A stretch of DNA of 64,000 nucleotides from Akebia trifoliata (Eukaryota > Streptophyta > Magnoliopsida > Ranunculales > Lardizabalaceae). The DNA lies in NCBI GenBank assembly GCA_017979445.1, contig CM030707.1:23938586-24002585 (forward strand), in the 5' to 3' direction. Below the pieces are notes generated by a model, which saw nothing but the letters and a program-made list of their open reading frames with translations, made no database searches and was not told the origin of the DNA. The position numbers and the translations under genes were made by a program. Below, piece after piece: positions 10,218 through 22,264 of the stretch (position 1 is its first letter; every line of letters starts with the position of its first letter).

Positions 10218-10388
10218 GGAGAAAGATTGAGATATTTTCATCTTACAAATAATGTCACTTGTCATAAATTATTTCGATCATATGAAAAAGTCAAAATGTA
10301 TTTTATTGAAAATAAATGTATTTATAGTGCAATTAAAGACAAATTACAAGAAGTGAGGCATCAATTCCATGAAATGGAGCATGCATAA
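10218..10388 (+). CDS. Possible terminal exon of an unidentified gene
   Basis: A plausible acceptor (TTGTATTCGTAG) is followed by 57 codons ending in TAA. The text begins GERLRYFHLTNNVTCHKLFR and ends IKDKLQEVRHQFHEMEHA. It is charged and helix-prone with no low-complexity bias, unlike the surrounding AT-rich DNA, and an AATAAA-like motif follows at about 10395. I do not recognise the family and no upstream exon was found. It may be a decayed gene fragment or chance. Confidence 0.25.
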   Translation, partial: GERLRYFHLTNNVTCHKLFRSYEKVKMYFIENKCIYSAIKDKLQEVRHQFHEMEHA

Positions 10389-10875
10389 TTGAAGAATAAA
10401 TCTAATGGATTCAGAAGATTGCAAATTTACTTTTTTATTTTTATAGTTGTTTTCATCTTGATTTTGTTCATAATTATGTATTTTCTTTGAACTTAGTAAT
10501 TTTTTTAAGGAAATAGTTGTATTTTTCTTAAGTTGGACTTTGGATTAATTTTTCCTGAGTAATACATTACTTTTGTTGAATTTCATATCTTTATTAGAGA
10601 TTAGATAGAATGTTGGATTCCTTATGATATCATTACTCTTTTGATGTCTTTGTAATGCTCCTTTATTAATAAATTTCTTCAAACTATTAGTGTATAAAAT
10701 TGATATCTTAATTACGCATAAGCAATCCTATCATGCAGAATGTTATGTATTATTTAATGAGTGCTCGTGTGGTCTTACTTTTGATTAAGTTTATTTATTT
10801 GTTCTTTTTTGTTGATTTGTTACCATTTCTCGTGTTATTCATACCTGCTTTTCAAATTACGTAGATTCAAGAAGT

Positions 10876-11005
10876 TGTTGAAATGGTGCATGTTAAAATT
10901 ATTTAAGATAATAATTAAATGTTTGATTAGTGGATTAAACTGCTGAAATGGTGCATGTTAAAATTGTTTAAGATAATAATTAAATGTTTGATTAGTGGAT
11001 TAAAT
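10876..11005. repeat. 65-bp tandem duplication
   Basis: Two adjacent copies of a 65-base unit beginning near GTTGAAATGGTGCATG (10876 and 10941) differ at only a few positions. No coding role is seen. Confidence 0.85.
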
Positions 11006-11469
11006 AGAATATGTTAAAATTAATTTAATTATAGTTTTCTTATTATTTCTACCATTTGAAAATGTCCTCCTTAACTATTTTTTAATATAACATTATAAAA
11101 TTTAAGGTCTAATATTACAATTCATATTAAGTGGACCACTTGATTAATAGTGACAAAAATTGATATTTATATTACATTCCAATTTAAAATTTAGACTGTT
11201 TTTTGTAAATAATAAGTGAATCACATGTAGTAATAAAAACTACTTAACAATAATTCAAACTAGGTGTAACATAAACAATAATTTAATACCACCCACCAAA
11301 TTTACTTAACAAAATAGTATAATAATCTTGATTTAAAAAAAAATGGTATTTTTTTCTTTACATGAAAGTTTTAAGACATTAACCAAACAGTTAAAACTTT
11401 AACAAGAGTCTTATCCATACATTATAGTTTATTCATAGCAAAAGACATTCACAATAGGTGATGGTCATG
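11006..11469. other. AT-rich spacer
   Basis: AT-rich sequence without a supported feature. Confidence 0.3.
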
Positions 11470-11535
11470 GCCTTTTCCAATCTAGTGCAGCATGACATCA
11501 ATTTCATCACCATATTCCATTTCAATTAATATTGA
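11470..11535 (-). pseudogene. SUMO: SUMO C-terminal exon fragment
   Basis: The minus strand reads SILIEMEYGDEIDVMLH, a stop, then IGKGHDHH. This resembles the C-terminal block of plant SUMO, in which an (E/D)MEDGDEIDAMLHQTGG-type segment ends at the processed di-glycine. The Gln codon before the di-glycine has become TAG, and the second Gly is lost. No other SUMO exon (beta-grasp core) was found to the right, so this is a short dead fragment. It is small enough that similarity searching should be used to confirm it. Confidence 0.45.
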
Positions 11536-13009
11536 GTAAGCATATAACAAAACATTAGACAAATTAAATTACAAAAATAAAATAAAAAATATTGCATTCA
11601 AAGCAACATCTTAATGATTTATTGAAATGATAAAAAATTGAAATCATTTCTTTCAAGACATACACTTTCCTTACTTCATGGTACAAAATTTAAAATTATG
11701 CATACAAATCTCAAATATAACATGATCAACCTTACCTAATAGTTTATTGAGAAAAATCGTCCTCAATGATTTTCAAATTATTAAAAAATATTATAGGTTA
11801 GATTGACCTTTGTCTAATTGGATTAATCTTTAGCATTAGATAACATTAGAGAATCTACCTATGCTATTAAAAGTATAACATGATACACCGATGTATAGAT
11901 AAAACACAAAAAAAAAACACAGATTGCAAGTTAAGGCAAAGATAATTGTAGTAAGCAAATGAAATTTGATTCAAAATAAACTAAAATACTTTTTGTTTCA
12001 TTATCCTGTATGTTTTTGTGCTAAGATACAAAATGGCTCTGATATACACGAATTATAATATAAGTACAAATGTTCAAACACAATACATTAAGGAAATAGA
12101 AGATTAACAACATTGTAACATCGCTTTCAAACAATTACATATAACTAAATAAAATTTAAGTAAATCATATAAGTAAAAAATAAATTTGAATACTTTATGG
12201 AAAATTTAATATTTTGTTATCTGAAACTTTGTTAATAAGAAAAAAATAATATGTTATAATTCAGATGATATAAATGTCTTAAGGAATAAATTTATTTTAC
12301 GAACATAAAATTATTTACCTTGGATAGTAGATTCAATCTTCTTTCTATTAAGATTTTGAGGATAAATTCGATTGTCATAGTCGAATTTCTTACATAATAC
12401 AAATTTCATTTTATTTTCTTTTAATAGGCCAATTCAACACTGCTCTTCAATCTACCAAGATTGAGAATCTTTTCTTTTTTCCTTTCATTTTTTTTTTATA
12501 TTTTTTATTTGTGAGATTTTCGAATCTAAAGTTAACCATTGAAAATGAGATTGAAAATTTAGAAATTGTTTACCCTAGAGTTCAATAACTTGGCAATTTA
12601 AGATTTTTACTTAAACACAATTGTTTAATCATAATAGAAAACTGCAAAGGTGACGTAATGGAAGCGTGTGAATCAAGAGATTCAATAAGAATTCAGATAT
12701 TATGTTCAATAGAACACTTCAAATCAATTTGAAGCAATAGATTTAATCTATAAACAAGCAATAACTCGAAGGAAAATAGTTAAGAGAGAAAAGATAATTG
12801 AATTGATTGATTATTATTAATTTTCAGATTTGGAGCTTCTTACATAGATAATTCCATCATAACAATTTAGAATTCTACTAAAACATTAAAAATTAACATT
12901 CTTAACCTATCTATAACATAACACTAACTTTCTAATCCTATTAAAACTCAAATTAAATGTTTCTAAACACTTATAATTATAGCATAAATAATAAAAATCA
13001 CTTAAACCA
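11536..13009. other. AT-rich spacer
   Basis: No gene is supported. A short exon-like stretch on minus near 12415-12310 (reading KFDYDNRIYPQNLNRKK and ending at AAG/GTAAAT) is the only coding-like text, and I cannot assign it. Confidence 0.3.
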
Positions 13010-14896
13010 TGTAAAATCCCGAATTTCTGATTCGTATCTCGAGAAAAAATAAATAGTATAATTTAAGAAAATCCTAAAAAGTGGGACTTAGGGTAAAATT
13101 GTAAGACCTTGTTTTGATCATTTTTAATAGAATCTGACCTCACCATTAGATTCAAAATGATCGAAAAACATAGTTTAGCCTGTAAACACGCTCAAATGCG
13201 AGTCTGAATATAAGAGTTGCAAAATCCTCGATTACCGGGTCGGACCAGGCTAAAATAGTGACTTTTTATTAGAATAATAATTTTTAAAATTCGATCATAC
13301 CATTGGGTTCATAACGAAAAATTATTCAACATGGACGATTTATTTGTCATTTTTGGAGATCAGGAAGTCGAATTACCGTAAAAAACGAGAACGACATCAA
13401 GTTTAGGGGTCACCTCAGGCAAAAATGTAACTTTTTGATGGAGATATAATTTGTAGAAATTGACTGCACCATTAGATTCAGAACAAAAAATTAGGCGAAA
13501 TAGAGTATTTATTCGTCAGTTTTGGAGTCCAAATGGCCAAGTTATCGTCGGTTGAAACAATAGGCGAAATACCGAATTCGTTCCACATTTTATTTAAATA
13601 ATATTTTTAATTTTTTTTCTCTCATCTTCCCCAACTCGTCCAAACAGCCACGATGTAATAAACGAAAAAATTTTATTTTTTTTTTCTGATCTTCCACCTC
13701 AAATCTCTCGCAAACGGCTCATCGTTGACGATCACCACAGAAGAGAAAAAGATCTGCAGCCTCAACATCTACAAAACCCACCCAACCTTTTTCCATTTCA
13801 ATTTTTTTTTTCATCCAATATCGTCAAAAATCAGTTGTATTTGGATACGGAAATTTTAAAACTTTGACCTCAGATTTCGTCCATTTCGGGGTCAAACCGT
13901 CTTCCGATGTAGAAGGGACAAACGTCCGCAGCCTCATTCTCTACATAACCCACCCAAATTCCTTCCGTTTTCTCGTCTTTTTCATCCCGTATAGTCAAAA
14001 ATCAGCCGTATTTTTATATGGAGATTTCGTAACTTCGACATCGGTTTTCATCGATTTCGAGGTCAAACCGTCTTTCATCGTAGAAGGGAGAAGAGACGAG
14101 CACATTGAGATCTTCGAAATCACCAGGTCGATTTTAAAAATCAGTCGCTTCGAAGTTCGATCCGTCTCGATTTTCCGTGCCGTTCGCCTCGATTTCAGTG
14201 CACGTGCTTCAATTCCATCGTCTAATGATTGTAAGGAACTTTCAATTTCTATTAGTAATCGTAGATTGTAAAAATTGCATTTAGGATTTTATCGAATTTT
14301 TTTGATGTATTTCCAAAATATAGAATTCTTTGTTTATTTCAAAATTCACGCCAGAAATTGAATGTTTGATATGTTTAATTGTATTTTTTAATAAATTATA
14401 CGTGGGTAGGGTATTCTAACGGGTTATTTCTATCAGTTGGGTCTTGTGCACTGCTCGGACCCCGTTTTGATATAAAATTTGTATTCTTTTTCAATATTAT
14501 TGATAAAAATAAATTCTATAGTTGGAAAATGTGATTTAATATTCAATGAACTTATATTGAGTTGATGAATATCAGAAAATTGATATTTTATTAAAGAGAT
14601 TGAAAACTGTAAAAATCGAAAAAAGGGAAAAAGGGTATGAAACGGTAAAATGTCAGAGTCACACCCGAGGGGTGATGTCTGCATTTTACGTTGTTGTGTT
14701 GTGTGTAGGTTGGTGAACAGATATCCAGGGATAATGTTACTGGTTGCATGTTTATTTACTTTCTGTTAGCGCGAGGCGTTGTTTACGTTTCCGTTATGTT
14801 ATTTATTTTAAGCTGGGTGGCTACACTTGTATGGTAGGAAACTGGATATCTAATCTCAACCTTGTATTGTTAATTTATCTTTTATTTTCAAATGAA

Positions 14897-14930
<34 letters not shown>

Positions 14931-16195
14931 CTATTTTGTGAGCTATTAAAGAGTTTGTGAATGCCTGAAGGGATAGTGCGTCATATCATCTGGAGTGGTG
15001 TACTATCCTGGGATGTACGGTAGGGACTACCAAACTCATACGTGGTATGGGACGCGTATGAGAGTGGAGTCACAACTGGAATCCGGGTTTATTCCTCTCT
15101 ATTTTTACTAGTGAACTTGTAATGTAAAGGTGGTCGTATACGAATGGTTTGTATGTTTGAGAATCACATGCACGCCTGATAGGCATAGACGAAGATGATT
15201 AGTCAGTGATCACTAACAATCTATAGTAGTCGAACGTTCTGACACATCGAAAGGAGACCTATTGCTTACGGTCACGTCAAACGGCCAGCCTGAGCCGGAT
15301 AAATGGTCAACCAAACGTTGTAAGTGCAGCGACCGGCCACAAAATCAGGAACTAAAATCCAGAGAAATTGTAACATCATGTCCCGACTGGGAGCGATCCA
15401 ATCGTGAATCCCAACACTCTAATTCCAATACTCCACCATTGTGTATTATGTATCTGTTGCTTTACTTTGATATATAAAATGAAATGCATGTTTAATGTTT
15501 TCATTTGATCAATTAGATTTGTATATAAAGAAAATAGTATAGTGAGTACTCTTGATTGATGTAATGTCAGTTTTAAAATGTTTAGTTGCCCATCCTTGGC
15601 TATATGTACCAGTTAATCGTAGTTTCTTCTGTAAAATTTTGTATATTTTAAAATGATTCAGTATGCTTATTCGTTCATGTTAGGAGGGGTTATTGACAGA
15701 AATTGTTTGTTTTCCTACTGGGTAACCATTGTTACTCACCCTTTCCTTCTCTATTTTTTTAGTTTCAGATTCAGAGTTTGACGAGGCAAGTATAGAGTAC
15801 GAATGAGGATCATTTGGTTGATCAGATAGACAACCAGAGTTCGTCACCTGGTAAGTACTAAGGCTATACCCTCTAGTGGTGTCAATTCCCCAGGTAGTTT
15901 TATGGATTCTGTCTTGAGTGTTAGGATTTCTGTTAGAGTGAGAAATTTTGTATAATCTTGTATTCTGGTTATTCTTCCGCACTCTGATATTTTGTACGTT
16001 ATTAGACGTATATAAGCTTCCGTTAGTATTATATTTTGTATATGTATGTAGGATTGTATGTCGTTTATCAGGTGCAGGTTGAACGCCTTGGAATACTAAC
16101 ATAAACAGAGGAAACCATGCCGAAATTTCGAGGTACTACATAATACCTCGAGATCTGATATGGGGATTTGTGTTAGCGTTTGGCGGGGCGCCACA
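13010..16195 (+). mobile_element. Solo LTR of the 3.1-kb Ty3 family
   Basis: This starts TGTAAAATCCC at 13010, ends GGCGCCACA at 16195, and aligns along its length with the 3' LTR at 27240-30390. The flanking 5 bases are AACCA on the left (13005-13009) and AATCA on the right (16196-16200), a target duplication with one change. No internal region adjoins it, so it arose by LTR-LTR recombination. Around 13700-14270 it carries diverged internal repeats of about 150 bases built on GGGGTCAAACCGTCTT...GTAGAAGGGA, which create open frames without being genes. Confidence 0.85.
14899..14929. repeat. TA microsatellite private to the solo LTR
   Basis: About 14 TA units sit where the full-length element's 3' LTR has only ATATACATATG (near 29107). 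The expansion is therefore specific to this copy. Confidence 0.85.
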
Positions 16196-16249
16196 AATCA
16201 AATGAAAAACTAATCAGTTTTGATGATTCACTATTCTAATAATTTTTTA

Positions 16250-16375
16250 TGGGGTTAGAAGGTTCAGATTGGACTGATTTTTTCTGAGGATGATCTCTTC
16301 GTCAAAGAGATCATCCTCACAAAAAAATCAGTACAATCCGAGACTTTTAAGTCATATAGGACAAATCATTCACTA
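16250..16375. mobile_element. Hairpin MITE fragment
   Basis: GGGTTAGAAGGTTCAGATTG..GAGGATGATCTC is followed almost at once by its inverted copy GAGATCATCCTCAC..AATCAGTACAATC, with a loop near CTTCGTCAAA. It belongs to the hairpin family of 33015-33394 but is more diverged, and I cannot see its target duplication. Confidence 0.5.
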
Positions 16376-16774
16376 CCGAACTTAACCCTATATATAGATG
16401 CCCACTAATCATCCCGTTGCAAGTAGTTAGGGCATTGCGTGTTTAGGAAAAAAGATCATGATTGAATCCTATTGGAAACATGCCTATAAGAAATAAAATC
16501 TGCATGTATAAATAGAGATAAAATTATTTATTTGTAACTAACTACTTGATTCCTATTCAATTTCGACAATGAATTTGACTTTAGCATCGGAGTTTTTGCG
16601 ATAGGTACCACATCAATGCTTAGACAAGAACTTTTTGCAAGATTTATTTAGCGATTTTATGAATCTCGAGGTAAAGGGGTGAAATTTTCCTCCATAGTCC
16701 ACAACTTTAATATTCTCACCTTCAACCTTCAAGAATAATAAGATCTAATATTTGCAAAATCTTTAACTTTGCAA
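16376..16774. other. AT-rich spacer
   Basis: No feature is supported in this stretch. Confidence 0.3.
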
Positions 16775-16890
16775 GTGCAAGCTAACTTAGTTGGTTCGGT
16801 GATGAGACCAGAGACTTGGGTTCAAATCCTGCCAACACTAAGTTGTTAAACTCATTGAAAATAGGCTTTCCGATCAAAAAGAAAATAAAA
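16775..16890 (+). mobile_element. tRNA-derived SINE
   Basis: GCTAACTTAGTTGGTTCGGTGA at 16781 resembles a Pol III box A, and GGTTCAAATCC at 16819-16829 is a good box B, at roughly tRNA-like spacing. Downstream is a non-tRNA body and an A-rich tail after TTTCCGATCAAAAAGAAAA. The sequence does not fold as a complete tRNA (no acceptor stem), so it is a SINE and not a tRNA gene. No clear target duplication was seen. Confidence 0.5.
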
Positions 16891-17139
16891 ATATTGAAGA
16901 TAAAAGGTTGAAAAAGTTAAATAGGTTAACTCCTTGGCAATTGACAGATTTTATTATTGAAAAATTAAAGAGTTTTTGATTGAGATCAAGACAAAGTCAT
17001 TTTTTTTATAGCTCCAATGATAAAACCTAGGCTAGGGGCATATCATCAATTTGAAACATAAGGGTATCTCTAATAAAAAGTAGAGGGGCATGTCTAAATC
17101 ACCACCATAATAAGTACATGATCAATCAACATATTTAAA

Positions 17140-17640
17140 TATTTTGAAAATCTTTCAAAATTTAAAAAATTATTTCTCAATGTTGAATTTCAACTTTAAA
17201 TTTGGGAGTTCAGTGGTCGTCTATTTTCAACAACTTGGATCAAGTCCAGAAAAGTTATTTTTTCACATTTTTTTTTCTTTTTTTTTTCAAAATGTTTGAA
17301 TTATTCCTTATGTTTTGGAAACTTAATTAATTGACTTGATATTATTTTAGAATCCAATTGAGTCAAATTGACTTGGTTGAGTAGCGTAAATTGTTCAAAA
17401 TTTAAAACCACTAGACCCTATTAGAAAAAATAGCTTTTTAACCAATTTTTTTTTCTTATATTATTCCTATAAAAAATTTGCATCAAACTAATTATTAAGA
17501 ATCCAATTACAAACATGATCCAATGCCCCGTGCTTTTAGAAGACAAAATTCTAAAAACTTTGAAAAATAAAATTTAAAAGAAAAGTTATATTTCACACCA
17601 TCTACCATTTAGTGAGCTCCTTCAAATTTAGTTTCTTGTG
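17140..17640. repeat. Diverged relative of the foldback element
   Basis: TTGAATTTCAACTTTAAATTTGGGAGTTC followed by TCTATTTTCAACAACTTGGATCAAG resembles one arm of the 8059-9163 element (near 8600-8660). Only one arm is well recognised. The boundaries are approximate. Confidence 0.4.
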
Positions 17641-19224
17641 TTAAATCTTTCTTAGTCTTTTGTAGTCACAAAGTATGATGAACGATAATATATATATAAC
17701 CACCAATGCTTCAAGCTTTACTAACTAAACTAAAAAAATTAAGAACTTCAAAATTGACCAAGGTTTATAGTGTAATGCCATGAAAAGTCAATTATGTTGA
17801 CTTAATTTCTTATTAAGTTGAGAAAATTGAAAATAAAATGTAATATTGTCAATAAAAAATAAGGATTTAGTAGAAGGAGAATTTGACAAATAAAATGTAT
17901 TATTTGAGAAACTTTACCCTGATTATGATAGGAGAATTAGAACATTTAGTCAAAGTAGATAAAATTTAAAATTTTATTGGAAGCTTTGTTGATCAAATGG
18001 ACGTTATTGTTGAGTTTAGAAGTATTGAAAAATATAATTTAGATTATAAGCACGCTTAAATCCAAATTTAATGGGATAAGTTATGAAGATATTAACTTTA
18101 TCTAGAGAACTCAAGGTTTGAGGGGTACTTTAGTCAACAAAGAAAAAATCCATGACGAATTTCAAGAATCTGAGATACATGTTTCATATTTGGTTTAATG
18201 CAACGAACATCACAGATAAAAGAATCATATATGAAAAAATTTATTTAATTATAATTTTTTATTAAAATAAATAATTTTTTATAAAATCGTGTTCAAGTAT
18301 AGTAATTTATAAAAGAAGGGTTAATTGAAATTAACGAAGTATTAAAGGGATGATTTGTAATTAATATTTATATTATATTATCTAAATGTGTGTGAGGAAG
18401 TTGGCAATCCACGTAGCTAACCATTTCTATAATATATTATAATATTATATAATAATATATTAATGTGTGTAACTTAATGGGTTGAAATCTATTTGTGTCG
18501 AGAGCATTGAAACATAAACGAGGTGGTTTTGGTTCAAACGTAATTAGTGCATAGACATTACCTTCAAGTTCAATTTCAGCATATCTAGGATGCAAATTAA
18601 GACCTGGCATTGAAGAACAAAATACTCACGATGTCGAATCTACAAAATCACCAAAATATTTTGTAGATTCACCAAATAAATTATTTAGAAAAAAAAAATC
18701 GTTAGAATCCCATATAAACGGATAAAACCAAACTAAAATGTATGAAACTTGCAAATTTCATATTCGTAGTATAGTTTTCAATTAAATATATTTTATTTAT
18801 AATTTTGATAATTAGTTTCAAGCCTTATTATGATTTAAATTCAAAATTCATGCATTAAATTATAGAATAATTCATTTTATATACTTTCTATAATATATTA
18901 ATGTTGTGAAATAAAAAGAAATAAATTTAGGTGAGTTTAACTAGAAAATCAATTTGAGACAAATTGATATTGTAGTATTTTTCATAGGGTGTTTATTTAA
19001 AAAATAACTATTAAGACATTCTATTTTGATAGATAATAATGTATACAAAAATGAAAAAGTTAAGCTTAAATTGAAATTGAGAATGAAAGTCTCAATTGGT
19101 TGAAATCGAAAATGGGATTCTTGACTATATGTGCTAGTGTTGATGAATTTCTAGGTTTAGAGTGTTTTTGAGCATTGTATATTAGATACATAAAATGTAA
19201 TTAGGTTGGTAACCATGGGATGTT
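17641..19224. other. AT-rich spacer
   Basis: AT-rich DNA with small palindromes (for example around 18430-18465) and no coding signal. I see nothing that I can name. Confidence 0.35.
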
Positions 19225-21105
19225 GTAGATGCATGATTTTCAATTTTCAAAGATTACCTTTACGAGGGTTTGGAATCGCTACCATTCCTTTTTGTAAAAA
19301 GGTGTGAATGGTCACCCGAAATGCATTTTTTTGAAAAGAGTGTTATTTTGGCGTTTAGTGACTATCATATTATTAAAACACCGATCCACCTAAGATTTAG
19401 GTAAGTGGTTCAATTAGAAATAGGGAAAAATGTTAAATACCCATTTCTTTTCATCAATTGATGGTAACCTCAAAAGAAACTCGATCATTTGAATAATGCA
19501 AAAGAAAACAAAACAAAAAATCGAACAATTGACAATTTGTACCATTACATGTAAGGGATTCACTATTGATCCGGATAAGAGAATCATTTCATGAAAGGAG
19601 ATGATCCTTATCAAGATCATGCCTCAAGGGTGTAAATTTTTTAAAAAAGTGTTGGCTTGTGGCCATGATCCAATTCTCATGAATTGATAAAGGTCTAATT
19701 ATCGGTTGCCTTAAAATAAATTATTTTGGGGGATTTTAAAATAATTTTTTATTTTTATTATTATTAAAAGTGATTACAACCCCCATACTTTCAACCGAAT
19801 TGAAGTTCAATCTATTGGAGGTAAGGGAAGTGGAGTATTACATCTTAAGGGCTAAAAAAAAAGAGGGGGAGATAGAAGAGGGAAATTGAGAGGGTAGAGA
19901 AGGGGGATGTGCAATGCTTATACTCAACCTTACCTTGAGGCTTGGGCCTTCATTTTCTTCATCTTTTCTTCTTAGATCCTTAATAGAATTGTGAAGATAG
20001 ATATTTTAGAGTATATGAAGTGAGGGGAGTAGAGAAGAGTTGAGTTGAGACAACTATTTTGTCTTTTTTAAGGCTTGATAGCATGTCTTATTTTGAAAGA
20101 TGAGGGGGGTATTTATAGGTGTTGAGTTTACCTTTAGGGGTATGATAAGGTGAAAAGGTAGAGAAATGGGATATGACATGAGGTTTTGGGTAAAGGGTGT
20201 GGAATTTAGGGTTGAGAGGATGATATTTGTGGAAGGGGAGGTAAGTTGATAGTTTTTTTTATCTAAATGGGTTGGATCTCTCTACCCATTTGGGTTGAGT
20301 ATTAGGTGGGGTTAAAGGGTGTGGTGTTTTGTTAAAAGAATGAGTTGTGTAAAGGATTAGATGGTTATGCTTTGGGAGGGTGAAGAAAATGATGACAAGT
20401 ATCCCAAGGGTGTGGGTGTATGGGTTAGGTGAATTGATTAAGGAGAAGAGGTGTGGGTTGATGGAATGATGGCTTATGAAGTATTTTGAGGAGAATGTGA
20501 TGGGGCTAGGTTTATGACATAGAGTGTGGATAGTAGTATGGGTAGTGGGTGATGATGAGGTTGGGTAGAATGATTTTTGGGAAGTGGGTTATGATGAGGA
20601 TAAGTATCCTCCTTGATGATCAAGGGTTGCATGAACCTTGATTGGCTGTGATTTAGGAGTATGGGTATGGATAAGAAATATGGATTTTGGGTTTGGCCTT
20701 GAAGGTGTTAGGCTTTTGTATTGATGAGAGTTTAGGTTTTAAGATTGACTTGGGTTTAGGGTTTAGGTTGCATGAGATTAGGGATTAGGGTTATGTTAGG
20801 TTTGAGCCTTAGCTAAAATTGAGTTCATTTTTGGGTAAGGTGGACAACAGTTTTTAGGGAATTGAGGGTTGGTGGACCTTAAGCGGGTTTAGGGTGATTC
20901 TGATTCTGAGAATGAAATGGTGAGAGAAAGGTAATGTGGGGAGCATGCAAAACCTCATTGTGGGTCCATGAGGCCTTTAGGAGTCTTAGGAACCTTTTGA
21001 TTTGATTAAACCATCGAATTTTAGTGATTTTGACTTTTTGGGTCCGTTGACGAAGTTTACTAGAAAACTACTTTTTTTTTGTCCGTTCAAATTTGGGTGT
21101 CTACA
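19225..21105 (-). repeat. 3' LTR of Tat-A
   Basis: This starts TGTAGATGCATGATTTTC and ends AATTTGGGTGTCTACA. It shares with the Tat-C LTRs the block around GGTGTGAATGGTCACCCGAA, the G/T-rich central region and the terminal CAAATTTGGGTGTCTACA. It is much more diverged than the two Tat-C LTRs are from each other. Confidence 0.75.
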
Positions 21106-21122
21106 ACTGCCCATCTTTATAG
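21106..21122 (-). other. Polypurine tract of Tat-A
   Basis: On minus, CTATAAAGATGGGCAGT abuts the LTR. It is a decayed form of the AAAGAGGGGCAGC tract of Tat-C, in the plus-strand-priming position. Confidence 0.6.
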
Positions 21123-21850
21123 GAGTTGCGTGCAAAGAATTGCAAGAATAGACTGAATCCCTATTTGTGTGGGCCCAAAAATTTTGTTAAACATACAATC
21201 TCAAACCATCGAAGTGGATTGATGATTTTTGTTAGAAAGTAGCTACTTAAGCATGAGGACAGGATTGGTTTTTGAATTCTTCAATCTCGTGACACGGAAC
21301 TCATTTGAGATATCGGATTTGAGAAAATTTTGATGAATTTTAAAATTTGGGTATTTTTTGTCGTGTTTTGACAAATCAAAATTAAATACATCTTGAAAGG
21401 ATTTTTTTTTTGTTGAAATATTTGATTTTTAATGAGATACATTCAAATAATGAAAACTTTTGAGAGGAACAAAGGGGCTTGTCATGATCCTTTAATAGAT
21501 CTACACGGAAAAGTCTTTCAAACTTTTCATATCACTCTTTGATTGTAGTGATTAGAAAATAAAAGAAAGCATAATCATTCCAAGCTTTGAGTCTAACATG
21601 GATGAAATCTACTATAATTAAGACGGTCTCCGAGGCTAGGAATCTGATAAGAATTGAAACGATTGTGAAAAGTGGAGATAACATTTGCAATCTAAGTGTG
21701 TTTCGACAACAATAATTCAACGTCTTTTGTTTTAAACGATGAACATATGAAATCAAAAAGAGATTAAAAAAAAATTTCTCGATTTTCTTTTTTTGTTTTT
21801 GTTTTTATTTTTAAAAAAAATGAGAATATCGTGTAGTTTATATTCATGCG
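21123..21850 (-). other. Tat-A 3' untranslated region, first part
   Basis: This aligns with Tat-C 42768-43000 (GCGTGCAAAGAA, the CAAGCA(T/C)G.GGTCTGACA type block). There is no open frame of note. Confidence 0.55.
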
Positions 21851-22259
21851 ACAAGGAGCAACATGTAATTTAAGTTCTTACTGAGGAGCAACATGTAGTT
21901 TAGGCTCGTACTGGGGAGCATCATACAGTTTAGGCTCTTATTGATAAGTAACATACAGTTTGGGCTCTTGCTAAGGAGCAACAAGCAGTTTTAGGCTCTT
22001 ACTGAGGAGTAACTAGCAATTTTAGGCTTTCATTGAGGAATGACGAGTAGTTTCAGGCTCTTATTGAGGAGCGATGAGTAGTTTTAGGCTCTTATTGGGG
22101 AACAAAATGCAATTTAGATTCTTGCAAATGAACAATATACAGTTTGGACTTTTGCAAATGAGCAAATGCAGTTTAGGCTCTTGCTAATGAACAATAGCAA
22201 TTTAAGATCTTGAGAAGGAACAACAAACAATTTTGGACTTTTACTAAGGAGCTACAAAC
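21851..22259 (-). repeat. About 40-bp minisatellite in Tat-A 3' UTR, left half
   Basis: Imperfect tandem units built on GAGGAGCAACATGTAGTTTAGGCTCTTACT, roughly 40 bases each and about ten here. The array is cut by the Ty3 insertion at 22265 and resumes at 30396. Confidence 0.8.
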
Positions 22260-22264
22260 AGTTT

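Noticed and set aside
16781..16850. tRNA gene
   Set aside because: Box A and box B are present but the stems of a full cloverleaf are not. A SINE is the better call.
20740..20810. Telomere-like TTTAGGG/TTAGGG motifs
   Set aside because: Only scattered single motifs occur in a G/T-rich LTR, with no tandem array.
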